Assembly (NCBI GenBank): GCA_051650265.1
Contig: JBOFIR010000226.1
Location: forward strand, 1-30,071
Reading direction: 5' to 3'
DNA from: JBOFEH01 sp051650265
GTDB lineage: Bacteria; Bacillota; Clostridia; Lachnospirales; Cellulosilyticaceae
DNA length: 30,071 nucleotides
Shown here: piece after piece, positions 16,149 through 23,990 of the stretch
Position numbering within the stretch: the stretch's first letter is position 1
Layout of the letters: each line of letters starts with the position of its first letter
The notes under the pieces: generated by a model
Databases searched by the model: none
The model's input: the letters and a program-made list of their open reading frames with translations, nothing else
What the model was told of the DNA's origin: nothing
Translations under genes and position numbers: made by a program

Positions 16149-16877
16149 TTATATTGATTTCTCTTTCAAATTCTTGATTGCAACACGGGCTGCATTTTGT
16201 TCCGCTTCTTTCTTACTTTTGCCAATACCACGTCCTAGGCATAGCTCTCCATGTGACACCTCTACATAGAAGTCCTTATCATGGTCTGGCCCTTTTTCTT
16301 CCACCACTTCATAGCGAATTGGCATCGTACTTTCTTTTTGAATATTCTCTTGAAGAAGCGTTTTATAGTCTGTATAAAGATCTTCGATTGAAAGATGGTC
16401 TACTGATTGAATCAATGTGTTTGTAATAAATCGGCGCACATCCTCAAATTCACCGTCCACGAAAATTGCACCTGTAATCGCTTCAAACATATCCGCTAAA
16501 ATAGACGCACGTTGACGCCCACCTGTGATCTCCTCGCCTTTACCAAGAAGAATGTATTGCCCTAACGCATTTTCTCTTGATACCTTTGCAAGAGATGCTT
16601 CGCATACAATACTCGCACGAATTTTTGAGAGATCCCCTTCAGGCATCTCTGGATGTTTCTTGAACAAATACTCACTGACGATGAGGTCAAGAATCGCATC
16701 TCCTAAAAATTCTAAACGTTCATTGTCTTTCATTTGTTGATTTCTATTCTCGTTAGCAAAAGAGCTATGTGTGATGGCCTCTTGTAACACGGCGATCGTT
16801 TGGAACTTGTAGCCGATAATTCCTTCTAATTCTTCTAACGCCTGAGTTGAAATATATTTTTTATTTTTCTTGTTCAT
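16149..16877 (-). CDS. rnc: Ribonuclease III
   Basis: A 242-aa double-strand-specific endoribonuclease for rRNA processing. The catalytic signature NERLEFLGDAILDL is at 52-65; the second acidic cluster is in LADMFEAITGAIFVDGE. A double-stranded-RNA-binding domain fills the C-terminus (YKTLLQENIQKE through SKKEAEQNAARVAIKNL). It is first gene of the rnc-smc-ftsY unit, downstream of the acpP terminator. Its upstream region is AT-rich with short repeats but no promoter that I would call with confidence. Confidence 0.96.
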   Translation of the reverse strand: MNKKNKKYISTQALEELEGIIGYKFQTIAVLQEAITHSSFANENRNQQMKDNERLEFLGDAILDLIVSEYLFKKHPEMPEGDLSKIRASIVCEASLAKVSRENALGQYILLGKGEEITGGRQRASILADMFEAITGAIFVDGEFEDVRRFITNTLIQSVDHLSIEDLYTDYKTLLQENIQKESTMPIRYEVVEEKGPDHDKDFYVEVSHGELCLGRGIGKSKKEAEQNAARVAIKNLKEKSI

Positions 16878-16932
16878 AATGCTCTCTTCCTTTGATTTAT
16901 ATAATCCTCTAGTTAAATAACATGTTTAATAG

Positions 16933-16968
16933 TTAAAGGCTTTAATTACTTAACACATCACTTAACAC
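16933..16968. repeat. Short palindrome and 12-bp-period direct repeat upstream of rnc
   Basis: TTAAAG-G-CTTTAA at 16933-16945 is a 6+1+6 palindrome. ACTTAACAC occurs at 16948-16956 and again at 16960-16968, a 12-bp period. The gap between acpP and rnc contains little else besides the acpP terminator. It may be regulator binding or chance in AT-rich DNA. Confidence 0.45.
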
Positions 16969-16979
16969 TTGAAATAGAC

Positions 16980-17002
16980 GAAAAGCCCCGCTAAGCGAGG
17001 CT
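16980..17002 (-). terminator. Intrinsic terminator after acpP
   Basis: In the transcript AGCCTCGC pairs with GCGGGGCT (8 bp including one G-T) across a TTA loop and runs into TTTT. It begins 6 bp past the acpP stop. Confidence 0.85.
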
Positions 17003-17007
17003 ATGTT

Positions 17008-17244
17008 CTAATCTAACTCATTATGTTCTTTAATGAATTCTACGACATCGCCTACAGTTGTGATACCTTCAGCATCGTCATTGGAGATTTCCATATCAAA
17101 CTCTTCTTCAATCGCCATTATAATTTGGAAAATATCCAGAGAATCCGCATTTAAGTCATCCTTGAAAGATGTATTCAGTCTCACATCCTCCTCAGAAATA
17201 TTAAGCTGCTCACTGATTATTTCTCTTATTTTCTCAAACACCAT
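17008..17244 (-). CDS. acpP: Acyl carrier protein
   Basis: A 78-aa ACP. The phosphopantetheine attachment serine lies in LNADSLDIFQIIMAIEEEF, with the DSL motif intact; the sequence after it (DIFQI) is less usual than DVVEL or DTVEL. It is strongly acidic and four-helix sized. It carries acyl chains for fatty acid synthesis and delivers them to PlsX, encoded just upstream. It has its own promoter (17276-17304) and terminator, so it can be made independently at a high level. No fab genes follow, unlike in B. subtilis. Confidence 0.95.
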   Translation of the reverse strand: MVFEKIREIISEQLNISEEDVRLNTSFKDDLNADSLDIFQIIMAIEEEFDMEISNDDAEGITTVGDVVEFIKEHNELD

Positions 17245-17275
17245 ACCAACACCTCTTAAAAATTTTTATACTTTG

Positions 17276-17304
17276 ATAATAGTATATCCCTCATTGGTAG
17301 TCAA
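17276..17304 (-). promoter_or_regulatory. Sigma-A promoter for acpP
   Basis: TTGACT (17304-17299), a 17-bp spacer and TATTAT (17281-17276), in the 75-bp gap between plsX and acpP. Confidence 0.82.
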
Positions 17305-17319
17305 TATCAAAATACATTA

Positions 17320-18309
17320 TTATTCAAATTTAGACGCAATCTTTTGGATTAAGTCATCTTTAATAAAAGCTTCTGTCTGCATGATTGTACTGTAGATTTG
17401 TTTTTCTTTTGAATTGCCATGTGTTTTGACTACAAGCCCATTGACCCCAAGAAGTGGTGCCCCACCCTTATCTGAGTAGTCAAAGCGTTGTTTGAGCCCA
17501 TAAATACTCTTTTTCATCATCACTGCAGCAATCTTATTTTTAAGGCTGCTTGTAAACATATCTTTGAGCATAGAGAATACCCATTTACCGAAGCCCTCCA
17601 TAAACTTGAGAACAACATTTCCAACAAAGGCATCACATACTAAGATATCTGCCTTGCCTTCAGGAATTTCTCTTGCTTCAACGTTACCGATGAAATTAAT
17701 CTTCTCATCTGCCTTGAGAAGTGGAAACGCTTCTTTTGTAAGCGCATTACCTTTTTCTTCTTCAGCACCGATATTAATCAGTCCTACTTTTGGTTCTTTG
17801 ATTCCTAGGCACACTTCTACGTATACTGTTCCCATACGTGCAAATTGCACAAGGTAAGAAGGTTTCGCGTCCATATTGGCCCCACAGTCAATGAGTAGTG
17901 AGTACCCTTTTCTATTTGGAATAAGTGGTGCAAGTGCTGGTCTTTCTACGCCTTTGATTCTTCCAACAATTAGTGTTGCGCCTGCAAGAAGTGCACCTGA
18001 GTTTCCTGCACTGACAAAGCCGTCTACTTGTTTCTCCTTAAGGAGTTTAAGTCCCACTACCATTGAAGAATCTTTCTTTGTACGGATCGCCGTTACAGGT
18101 GAATCTTCCATAGTAATGACATCATTTGCATTTATTATTTCTACTTTTGTCTCATCATATGTATAAGACTTAAGTTTTTCCTTGATGACTGCTTCTTGTC
18201 CTACTAATACAAGTACACATGATGTTTCTTTTGATGCAGCAACGCATCCTTTGATGATTTCATCTGGAGCATAATCTCCTCCCATGACATCAATTGCTAT
18301 CTTTGGCAT
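17320..18309 (-). CDS. plsX: Phosphate acyltransferase PlsX
   Basis: A 329-aa PlsX making acyl-phosphate from acyl-ACP for phospholipid synthesis. The opening MPKIAIDVMGGDYAPDEII is diagnostic, followed by VITMEDSPVTAIRTKKDSSM, FVSAGNSGALLAGAT and LIDCGANMDAKPSYLVQFA. The ATG at 18309 has AAGGGG upstream; an earlier in-frame start at 18327 lies before that site. The gene follows the rpmF terminator. There is no fapR nearby and I see no FapR-like palindrome upstream. Synteny with yceD-rpmF-plsX is common across bacteria. Confidence 0.96.
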   Translation of the reverse strand: MPKIAIDVMGGDYAPDEIIKGCVAASKETSCVLVLVGQEAVIKEKLKSYTYDETKVEIINANDVITMEDSPVTAIRTKKDSSMVVGLKLLKEKQVDGFVSAGNSGALLAGATLIVGRIKGVERPALAPLIPNRKGYSLLIDCGANMDAKPSYLVQFARMGTVYVEVCLGIKEPKVGLINIGAEEEKGNALTKEAFPLLKADEKINFIGNVEAREIPEGKADILVCDAFVGNVVLKFMEGFGKWVFSMLKDMFTSSLKNKIAAVMMKKSIYGLKQRFDYSDKGGAPLLGVNGLVVKTHGNSKEKQIYSTIMQTEAFIKDDLIQKIASKFE

Positions 18310-18364
18310 TAGCACACCCCTTATCAACTTTATTTTGACAAATTACGCGGTTATGATGATACAC

Positions 18365-18390
18365 AAAAAGGCAGCATAAGCTGCCTTTTT
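18365..18390 (-). terminator. Intrinsic terminator between rpmF and plsX
   Basis: AAAAAGGCAGC pairs with GCTGCCTTTTT, an 11-bp perfect stem with a 4-nt loop and T run. It starts 9 bp past the rpmF stop. Symmetric A and T tracts allow function on either strand. Confidence 0.87.
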
Positions 18391-18398
18391 GAAACAAA

Positions 18399-18575
18399 TT
18401 AGTCTACTTTAATTACAACGCGGTTTGCGTATGAACCACAAGCTTTACAAACACGGTGTGGCATCATTAATTCACCACATTTAGAACATTTAACTAAGTT
18501 AAGTGGAGAAAGTTTCCAGTTTGCTTTACGTTGATTTCTTCTAGCTTTCGACGTCTTTCTTTTTGGTACTGCCAT
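18399..18575 (-). CDS. rpmF: 50S ribosomal protein L32 (zinc-binding type)
   Basis: A 58-aa protein found by translating the gap between yceD and plsX. It opens MAVPKRKTSKARRNQRKANW, the classic L32 start. Cysteines 30, 33, 43 and 46 form a zinc ribbon (KCSKCG and CKACGSYANR), so this is the zinc-type L32. GGAGGTG precedes the ATG. It lies 21 bp after yceD, the usual pairing, and has a strong terminator behind it. Confidence 0.97.
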   Translation of the reverse strand: MAVPKRKTSKARRNQRKANWKLSPLNLVKCSKCGELMMPHRVCKACGSYANRVVIKVD

Positions 18576-18596
18576 GATTTAACACCTCCTCAGTTC

Positions 18597-19106
18597 CTAT
18601 TTCTGGCTGCTGAAACTAAAAATATCTTTTAGTTGTTCTAGTCTAGGATCTATGTCAGAGCGATCACAGGAGCATGTCCCTTTATTTAAATCTATGCCAC
18701 ACTTCTTGCACATTCCTTTGCAGTTTGCTTTACAAAGCGCTTTCATCGGAAGGTCCATGACGATGGCTTGTAGAATGTCCTCTGACAAATCAATACTTGA
18801 CTTACTTACTCTTTTAATGCCTTCTTCCTCGTCGATCTTTTCCTCGGTCGACGTGAATTGACAATATAAAGGCGCATGAATTGGAGTAGAAAACTCACCC
18901 ATGCATCTATCACATAACAACTTTAAGTCTAGGTCCACATATCCCTCTACAGTGAATAAATCTCCGTATCTGGCTACTGTCCCATATACTTTAGTCATGT
19001 AATCTGTTGTCGTAGTCGCTAAGTTTAAACTGCTCAGGTTAACCTGTGCTGTCTCATCAAAACTTAACTCTTCCTGGTTAATTAGTGTTTGGATATTAAT
19101 AATCAT
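18597..19106 (-). CDS. yceD: YceD/DUF177 family protein (YlbN)
   Basis: A 169-aa DUF177 protein. Counted from the GTG at 19115, a CDRC pair is at C68 and C71 and a C-terminal cysteine cluster at C128, C132, C136, C139, C148 and C150, suggesting metal binding. The family is almost always upstream of rpmF and is thought to assist 23S rRNA or large-subunit accumulation; the exact mechanism is unclear. The ATG at 19106 has GGAG at 8-nt spacing and is preferred over the GTG at 19115. A consensus promoter lies directly upstream. Confidence 0.9.
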   Translation of the reverse strand: MIINIQTLINQEELSFDETAQVNLSSLNLATTTTDYMTKVYGTVARYGDLFTVEGYVDLDLKLLCDRCMGEFSTPIHAPLYCQFTSTEEKIDEEEGIKRVSKSSIDLSEDILQAIVMDLPMKALCKANCKGMCKKCGIDLNKGTCSCDRSDIDPRLEQLKDIFSFSSQK

Positions 19107-19135
19107 TTGTTTCACTCCACTAGTAACACTTTGTA

Positions 19136-19164
19136 ATTATACATATATGAGCCTTATTTGTCAA
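19136..19164 (-). promoter_or_regulatory. Consensus sigma-A promoter for yceD-rpmF
   Basis: TTGACA (19164-19159), a 17-bp spacer and TATAAT (19141-19136), both perfect. It begins 5 bp past the ackA stop; no terminator separates ackA from it. Confidence 0.92.
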
Positions 19165-19168
19165 TGGA

Positions 19169-20365
19169 TTATTTAGCAAGTAATCTGATTGCATCACGTG
19201 CAATCATAAGTTCCTCATTTGTTGGAACTAACATCATACGTACTTTTGCGTTTTCTGTAGAAAGATCTCTTTCTACACCACGACATTTGTTTTTCTCAAC
19301 ATCGATTTCAACACCTAACCAAGCAAGCATGTTTGCAAGCTCTTCTCTCATGATTGCATTGTTTTCACCAAGACCACCAGCGAAAGCAATTGCATCCACA
19401 CCGTTCATAAGCGCTGCATAACCACCAATGTATTGTACAAGTCTGTGTTGGAATGTATCCATTGTGAAACGAGATACAGGATCGCCTGCTACAACACCGT
19501 CTTCGATTTCTCTAAAGTCGCTACCGAATTCACAAAGTGCAAGTACACCTGATTTTTTGTTAAGTACTGCGTCTACTTCTGAAGCTGATAAACCTTCTTT
19601 TTCCATAAGGAATGTTACGATAGCAGGGTCAATATCACCTGAACGTGTACCCATTACAAGACCAGCAAGTGGTGTGAATCCCATAGATGTCTCGAATGAT
19701 TCTCCGCCTTTAACAGCACATACACTTGCACCGTTACCTAAGTGGCATACGATGATTTTTGTATCTTCAAGTGGTTTACCTAACATATCAGCAACTCTTT
19801 GAGATACATATTTGTGTGATGTTCCGTGGAAACCGTATTTACGCACACCGTGTTTTTTATAGTATTCTTGTGGAATAGCGTACATAAATGCTTCTCTTGG
19901 CATTGTTTGGTGGAAAGCAGTATCGAATACAGCTACCATTGGTGTTTTTGGCATAAGCTCTTGACATGCATGAATACCTGTTAAGTTAGCTGGATTGTGA
20001 AGTGGTGCAAGTGCACTACATTCTTCGATTGCTTTTTCTACTTCTGCTGTGATTACTACAGAATCAGTGAATTTCTCTCCACCGTGAACAACTCTATGGC
20101 CTACAGCATCGATTTCATCTACAGATTCGATACATTTTGTTTCGCCTGTTGTAAGCATTTCAACCATTTTTTCGAACGCTACTTTGTGGTTAGGGAAGTC
20201 ACAAGAAACTTTTACTGAATCTGCGTCTCCTGTTGTATGCTTGATGAAAGATCCATCAATTCCGATTCTCTCACAAATACCTTTTGCGATTTCTGTCTCA
20301 TTTTCCATGTTTAATAATTGGTACTTTAATGATGAACTTCCACAGTTTACTACTAAAACGATCAT
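19169..20365 (-). CDS. ackA: Acetate kinase
   Basis: A 398-aa ASKHA-fold kinase converting acetyl phosphate and ADP to acetate and ATP. N-terminal VNCGSSSLKYQLLNM and the signature VGHRVVHGGEKFTDSVVIT are clear, with CHLGNGASVCAVKGG and MGTRSGDIDPAI in the middle and FAGGLGENN near the end. It lies 43 bp after pta, with AAGGAG before the ATG. The pair is the ATP-yielding acetate branch of fermentation. It shares the pta promoter. Confidence 0.98.
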   Translation of the reverse strand: MIVLVVNCGSSSLKYQLLNMENETEIAKGICERIGIDGSFIKHTTGDADSVKVSCDFPNHKVAFEKMVEMLTTGETKCIESVDEIDAVGHRVVHGGEKFTDSVVITAEVEKAIEECSALAPLHNPANLTGIHACQELMPKTPMVAVFDTAFHQTMPREAFMYAIPQEYYKKHGVRKYGFHGTSHKYVSQRVADMLGKPLEDTKIIVCHLGNGASVCAVKGGESFETSMGFTPLAGLVMGTRSGDIDPAIVTFLMEKEGLSASEVDAVLNKKSGVLALCEFGSDFREIEDGVVAGDPVSRFTMDTFQHRLVQYIGGYAALMNGVDAIAFAGGLGENNAIMREELANMLAWLGVEIDVEKNKCRGVERDLSTENAKVRMMLVPTNEELMIARDAIRLLAK

Positions 20366-20408
20366 TATTTGTTCACTCCTTGGTTTGTATGATTATTGTT
20401 GTTGTAAA

Positions 20409-21401
20409 TTATTGTTGCGCTTGAACAGCTGTAATAGCTACAACGCCTACGATATCGTCAGCACTGCATCCACGAGATAAGTCATTCACTGGTTTTGCAA
20501 TACCTTGAGTTACAGGACCATAAGCTTCTGCTTTTGCAAGTCTTTGTACAAGTTTGTAACCAATGTTTCCTGCATCTAAATCTGGGAATACAAGAACATT
20601 TGCTCTACCTGCTACTGGACTTTCTGGCGCTTTAGCTTGTCCTACTTCTCTTACGATCGCAGCATCAAGTTGTAGTTCACCGTCTACTTTAAGTTCTGGT
20701 GCTTCAGCTTTTGCAATTTTAGTTGCTTCAACGACTTTGTCTACATCTGCATGTTTTGCACTACCGTATGTAGAGTGTGAAAGCATTGCTACTACTGGCT
20801 CCTCACCTACTAATTGTGCAAAACTTTGTGCTGAACTTTGTGCAATTGCAGCAAGTTCTTCTGAGTTTGGATTTTGGTTGAGTCCACAGTCAGAGAATAC
20901 AAATGTACCATTTGCACCCATATCGCAGTCAGGAACTACCATTACAAAAAATGAAGAAACTAGTTTTGTACCTGGTGCTGTTTTAAGAATTTGAAGAGAT
21001 GGTCTCAGTACGTTTGCAGTTGAATTTGCAGCACCTGCTACCATACCGTCTGCTAAACCTTGTTTTACCATCATAACACCTAAGAATAATGCATCTTTGT
21101 TTAATAACTCAGTTGCTTTCTCAACTGTCATACCTTTTGAGCCACGAAGCTCTACAAGTTTCTCAATATAGCTTGGCATTTGATCAAACTCATTTGGATC
21201 TACAATCTGTGCCCCACTTAAGTCATAACCAGCTGCTTTTGCCATAATCTCTTCTTGATTACCAATAAGAATAAGATTTGCTAATTCTTCTTTTAAAATA
21301 GTATGCGCTGCTTCAATAGTACGCATATCTTGTGTTTCTGGTAATACGATTGTTTTTTTATTACTTCTTGCTCTCTCTTTAATTGATTCTAAAAAAGACA
21401 T
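20409..21401 (-). CDS. pta: Phosphate acetyltransferase
   Basis: A 330-aa short-form Pta converting acetyl-CoA and phosphate to acetyl phosphate and CoA. Recognisable segments are MSFLESIKERARSNKKTIVL, GMVAGAANSTANVLRPSLQI, VFSDCGLNQNPN and NVLVFPDLDAGNIGYKL. It lacks the long N-terminal regulatory domain of the E. coli type, as expected for Clostridia. The end of the gene and the following gap each contain CAACAATAAT, a small direct repeat. The promoter at 21448-21476 drives pta-ackA. Confidence 0.97.
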   Translation of the reverse strand: MSFLESIKERARSNKKTIVLPETQDMRTIEAAHTILKEELANLILIGNQEEIMAKAAGYDLSGAQIVDPNEFDQMPSYIEKLVELRGSKGMTVEKATELLNKDALFLGVMMVKQGLADGMVAGAANSTANVLRPSLQILKTAPGTKLVSSFFVMVVPDCDMGANGTFVFSDCGLNQNPNSEELAAIAQSSAQSFAQLVGEEPVVAMLSHSTYGSAKHADVDKVVEATKIAKAEAPELKVDGELQLDAAIVREVGQAKAPESPVAGRANVLVFPDLDAGNIGYKLVQRLAKAEAYGPVTQGIAKPVNDLSRGCSADDIVGVVAITAVQAQQ

Positions 21402-21447
21402 AAAAAAACCCCTTTCAATTTTTCCTTTACGACTTACCCTCTTTCAT

Positions 21448-21476
21448 ATTATATTAAATGTATCTCGTGTATACAA
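21448..21476 (-). promoter_or_regulatory. Sigma-A promoter for pta-ackA
   Basis: TTGTAT (21476-21471), a 17-bp spacer and TATAAT (21453-21448), 47 bp before the pta start. The -35 lies within a palindrome. Confidence 0.82.
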
Positions 21477-21479
21477 GAG
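21464..21479. promoter_or_regulatory. Operator-like palindrome over the pta -35
   Basis: CTCGTGTATACAAGAG is an inverted repeat with 14 of 16 symmetric positions, centred on GTATAC. It covers the -35 hexamer, where a bound repressor would block RNA polymerase. It resembles the B. subtilis GntR operator core (CTTGTATACAAG). No regulator gene is in the window. Confidence 0.5.
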
Positions 21480-21530
21480 CAAATTTCAATTTTTTAGGTA
21501 ATTTCAAAACATGAATAGGAGGGCCTACCT

Positions 21531-22772
21531 ATGAAAATTACAGGTATTGTCGTGGAATATAACCCTTTTCACAATGGTCACCTTTACCAAATAGAGCGTG
21601 CAAGGGCACTTACTCAGTGTGATTATCTGATCGTCGTGATGAGTGGCAACTTCGCCCAACGTGGCATTCCTTGCATCACAGACAAATTTGCACGTACTGA
21701 AATGGCACTTGCTTGCGGGGTAGATATGGTACTAGAACTACCCGTACCATTTGCAACTGCGAGTGCTGAACGCTTTTGCGAAGCTGCAATCTCCTTACTT
21801 CACAAAACAGGGATCGTAGATACCCTTTGCTTCGGTGCTGAAATTGCTGATCTTCCTCTGATGGAAACAATCGCATCACTCATGCACGACGAGCCGCCTG
21901 CACTTTCTGAGGCGATTCAGGTACATCTACGCAGTGGCATCAGCTACCCCCGTGCACGTGTGATGGCTATTGAGTCTTATCTCGGCAAGCACACACAGTA
22001 TGATCCGCACACCATCCATAGTGTGCTTACAAGCCCAAACAACATCTTGGGGATAGAGTACCTCAAAGCACTTCGTAAATACCAAAGTACCATAAGACCT
22101 TTGGCAATCCAGAGGGTAGCTAGCCAGTATCATGATACTGAGATCACCAGCACCATTGCTTCTGCCACAGCGATTCGAAAGGCCTACTCAGATGCAAAGG
22201 AAGATTTGATCCAAACAGCTATGCCAGATGCAGCGTATACACTTCTTGCCAAGCATCACAAGACCGCAGCTCACCTCGATGCACTCACCCAATCGCTACT
22301 CTATAAGTTTATTTTTTCCAACATGGACGATTTATATGCGATTTGGGATGTACCAAAACATCTTTGCCACTCCATTTTGAACGCTTCAAAAACTTGCAGT
22401 AGTATTTCTGAGATTGTAGACACCGCCACTTCCAAGACCTATAGCCGTGCGACTGTACAACGTTCAATCTTACGCATACTCCTTGATTTAAAATCAGCAT
22501 CTATTGCACCGCTTGAAGAGGTGGGCTGGATTCCTTATATTCGCATATTAGGTTGCCGCAAAACAGCACTTGAGCTTATCTCGTTCATGCATAAACATGC
22601 CAAATCACCTATCATTACCAATCCCCGCAAAGCCTTAAAAAATCTAGATCCTTTAAGTACGCAGCTCCTTGATCATGAATTCAAAGCTACACATCTTTAC
22701 GCACTCCTTGCCGCCCGACCTGTAGTTGAAATCCATGATTTTGCTAAAGGGCTACTCGTCAAAAATCTTTAA
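21531..22772 (+). CDS. tmcAL: tRNA(Met) cytidine acetate ligase TmcAL (YlbM)
   Basis: A 413-aa protein with a nucleotidyltransferase-like N-terminus: GIVVEYNPFHNGHLYQIERA with the HxGH motif at residues 14-17, then VMSGNFAQRG. TmcAL uses ATP and acetate to form ac4C34 in elongator tRNA-Met, so acetate supply from the neighbouring ackA may be relevant, which is inference. AGGAGG lies 8 nt before the ATG. It is divergent from pta and the first gene of the only plus-strand island, ending in a strong terminator. Confidence 0.94.
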   Translation: MKITGIVVEYNPFHNGHLYQIERARALTQCDYLIVVMSGNFAQRGIPCITDKFARTEMALACGVDMVLELPVPFATASAERFCEAAISLLHKTGIVDTLCFGAEIADLPLMETIASLMHDEPPALSEAIQVHLRSGISYPRARVMAIESYLGKHTQYDPHTIHSVLTSPNNILGIEYLKALRKYQSTIRPLAIQRVASQYHDTEITSTIASATAIRKAYSDAKEDLIQTAMPDAAYTLLAKHHKTAAHLDALTQSLLYKFIFSNMDDLYAIWDVPKHLCHSILNASKTCSSISEIVDTATSKTYSRATVQRSILRILLDLKSASIAPLEEVGWIPYIRILGCRKTALELISFMHKHAKSPIITNPRKALKNLDPLSTQLLDHEFKATHLYALLAARPVVEIHDFAKGLLVKNL

Positions 22773-22800
22773 CAGCTTGTGACAAGCTGTTATTTTTTTT
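22771..22800 (+). terminator. Intrinsic terminator after tmcAL
   Basis: AACAGCTTG pairs with CAAGCTGTT across a TGA loop (9-bp perfect stem), followed by A and eight T. The first arm begins within the stop codon. Confidence 0.9.
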
Positions 22801-22810
22801 ACCAAACTCT

Positions 22811-22823
22811 CATACATTATAAT
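22811..22823 (+). promoter_or_regulatory. Possible promoter -10 region for ylbJ (sigma-E-like CATACATT and TATAAT)
   Basis: CATACATT at 22811-22818 fits the sigma-E -10 consensus CATACAnT, and TATAAT overlaps it at 22818-22823. Neither has a good -35: sequence at the expected place is the T run of the terminator. B. subtilis ylbJ belongs to the mother-cell sporulation genes, which makes the sigma-E reading plausible. Confidence 0.45.
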
Positions 22824-22849
22824 AAGCTTGACCACAAAGGAGTTGTTTT

Positions 22850-23968
22850 ATGTTTAAAAAATTAAAATTGATTGGAATTGCCCTACTTATCGTTTCACTC
22901 ATGACTTGTATACTTGTGATGCCTTCAGTCTGTATCGATGGTGCCACCTTTGGTCTTCTTCTTTGGTTCAACAAACTTTTACCCTCTTTACTACCCTTTA
23001 TTATTCTTACCCAGATGCTCTGTAGCCTAGGGATCATCTCCCAGGTCAGTACCTATATCTCGGCATTTACACAAAAGCTTTTTGGCGTGGATGGTACAAG
23101 TTTTGTAGTATTTGCCATTGGCCTTATTGCAGGCTATCCCACTGGTGTCAAGATGACACGGCAACTGCTTGATCAAAACCAACTTTCAAAAGAAATGGCC
23201 CAAAAATGTCTTTGTTTTGTCAATAACTGCGGTGCACTCTTTATCATCGGTACTGTAGGGAGCATCATTCTTGGAAATGTCACACTTGGTTATTTCCTTG
23301 TTTTGACACATATTTTATCCGCCTTTACCATGCTTCTACTCTCTCGTTTTTACAAAGTTCCTACATACAAGCAACATACTTCATATAACCATCAGACATC
23401 TCCTTCCTTTATAGCTGTTTTCAATCAATCTGTGCAAGGTGGAATGGATACCATCGTTTATGTTGGTGGTTATATTATCTTCTTTTCTATGCTTTCTAAT
23501 ATTCTAAAACATCTAGATAGCTTCCAGACATTCTTGACAGCGCTAAGTGACTTCTTACATCTCCCCGTCTATTTCTTAAACAGCATTGTCTATGGCATGA
23601 TTGAATTTTCTAGTGGTATTGCACTTACTGTGAAGGTGCTTCCACTGACACCAAGTACGCTTGCCCTTATTGCCTTCATTTTGACTTTTGGTGGATTTTG
23701 TGTATTTTTCCAATCCTCCTATGTGCTTCAAGGCAGCGGCCTAAAGCTCACTTATTATCTCGCCTGTAAATTGTTTCAAGGTATTGTCGCTGCAACCTAT
23801 ACGCTTCTTCTGTGCCCATTACTCCCTACAGGCATACTTCCCGAGCGCACACAGGCTCTGCCCCATCTCTTACTTGTCCTCTTATGCCTTATAATCTGTA
23901 CAAGCATCCTCTACAGGACCAGTAGTACTGCTATGATTGCTATTCTAGATACAAAAAGAAAAAGGTGA
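22850..23968 (+). CDS. ylbJ: Sporulation integral membrane protein YlbJ (nucleoside-recognition/Gate domain family)
   Basis: A 372-aa polytopic membrane protein with about eight hydrophobic segments. Typical YlbJ features are LLLWFNKLLPSLLPFIILTQ, AIGLIAGYPTGVKMTRQLLD (the GYPxGxK motif) and CLCFVNNCGALFIIGTVGS. In B. subtilis YlbJ is needed for proper spore formation and heat resistance. GGAG precedes the ATG. It is separated from tmcAL by a terminator, so it probably has its own, perhaps sporulation-specific, promoter. Its stop lies within a bidirectional terminator. Confidence 0.9.
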   Translation: MFKKLKLIGIALLIVSLMTCILVMPSVCIDGATFGLLLWFNKLLPSLLPFIILTQMLCSLGIISQVSTYISAFTQKLFGVDGTSFVVFAIGLIAGYPTGVKMTRQLLDQNQLSKEMAQKCLCFVNNCGALFIIGTVGSIILGNVTLGYFLVLTHILSAFTMLLLSRFYKVPTYKQHTSYNHQTSPSFIAVFNQSVQGGMDTIVYVGGYIIFFSMLSNILKHLDSFQTFLTALSDFLHLPVYFLNSIVYGMIEFSSGIALTVKVLPLTPSTLALIAFILTFGGFCVFFQSSYVLQGSGLKLTYYLACKLFQGIVAATYTLLLCPLLPTGILPERTQALPHLLLVLLCLIICTSILYRTSSTAMIAILDTKRKR

Positions 23969-23990
23969 GTCATCTCACCTTTTTCTTTTT
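23953..23990. terminator. Bidirectional terminator between ylbJ and the coiled-coil gene
   Basis: A 17-bp perfect stem (23953-23969 with 23974-23990) and 4-nt loop. A-rich and T-rich ends give a T tract in both directions. It contains the ylbJ stop and reaches the stop of the convergent gene. Confidence 0.92.

Noticed and set aside
18310..18364. FapR operator upstream of plsX
   Set aside because: No palindrome resembling the known FapR site is present, and no fapR is nearby.
20401..20420. Repeat of CAACAATAAT at the pta stop and in the pta-ackA gap
   Set aside because: Two copies of a 10-bp simple word; no sign of an attachment site or mobile element.
20563..20994. Open frame of 143 codons opposite pta
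   Set aside because: Antisense of a well-conserved enzyme frame with no initiation signal.
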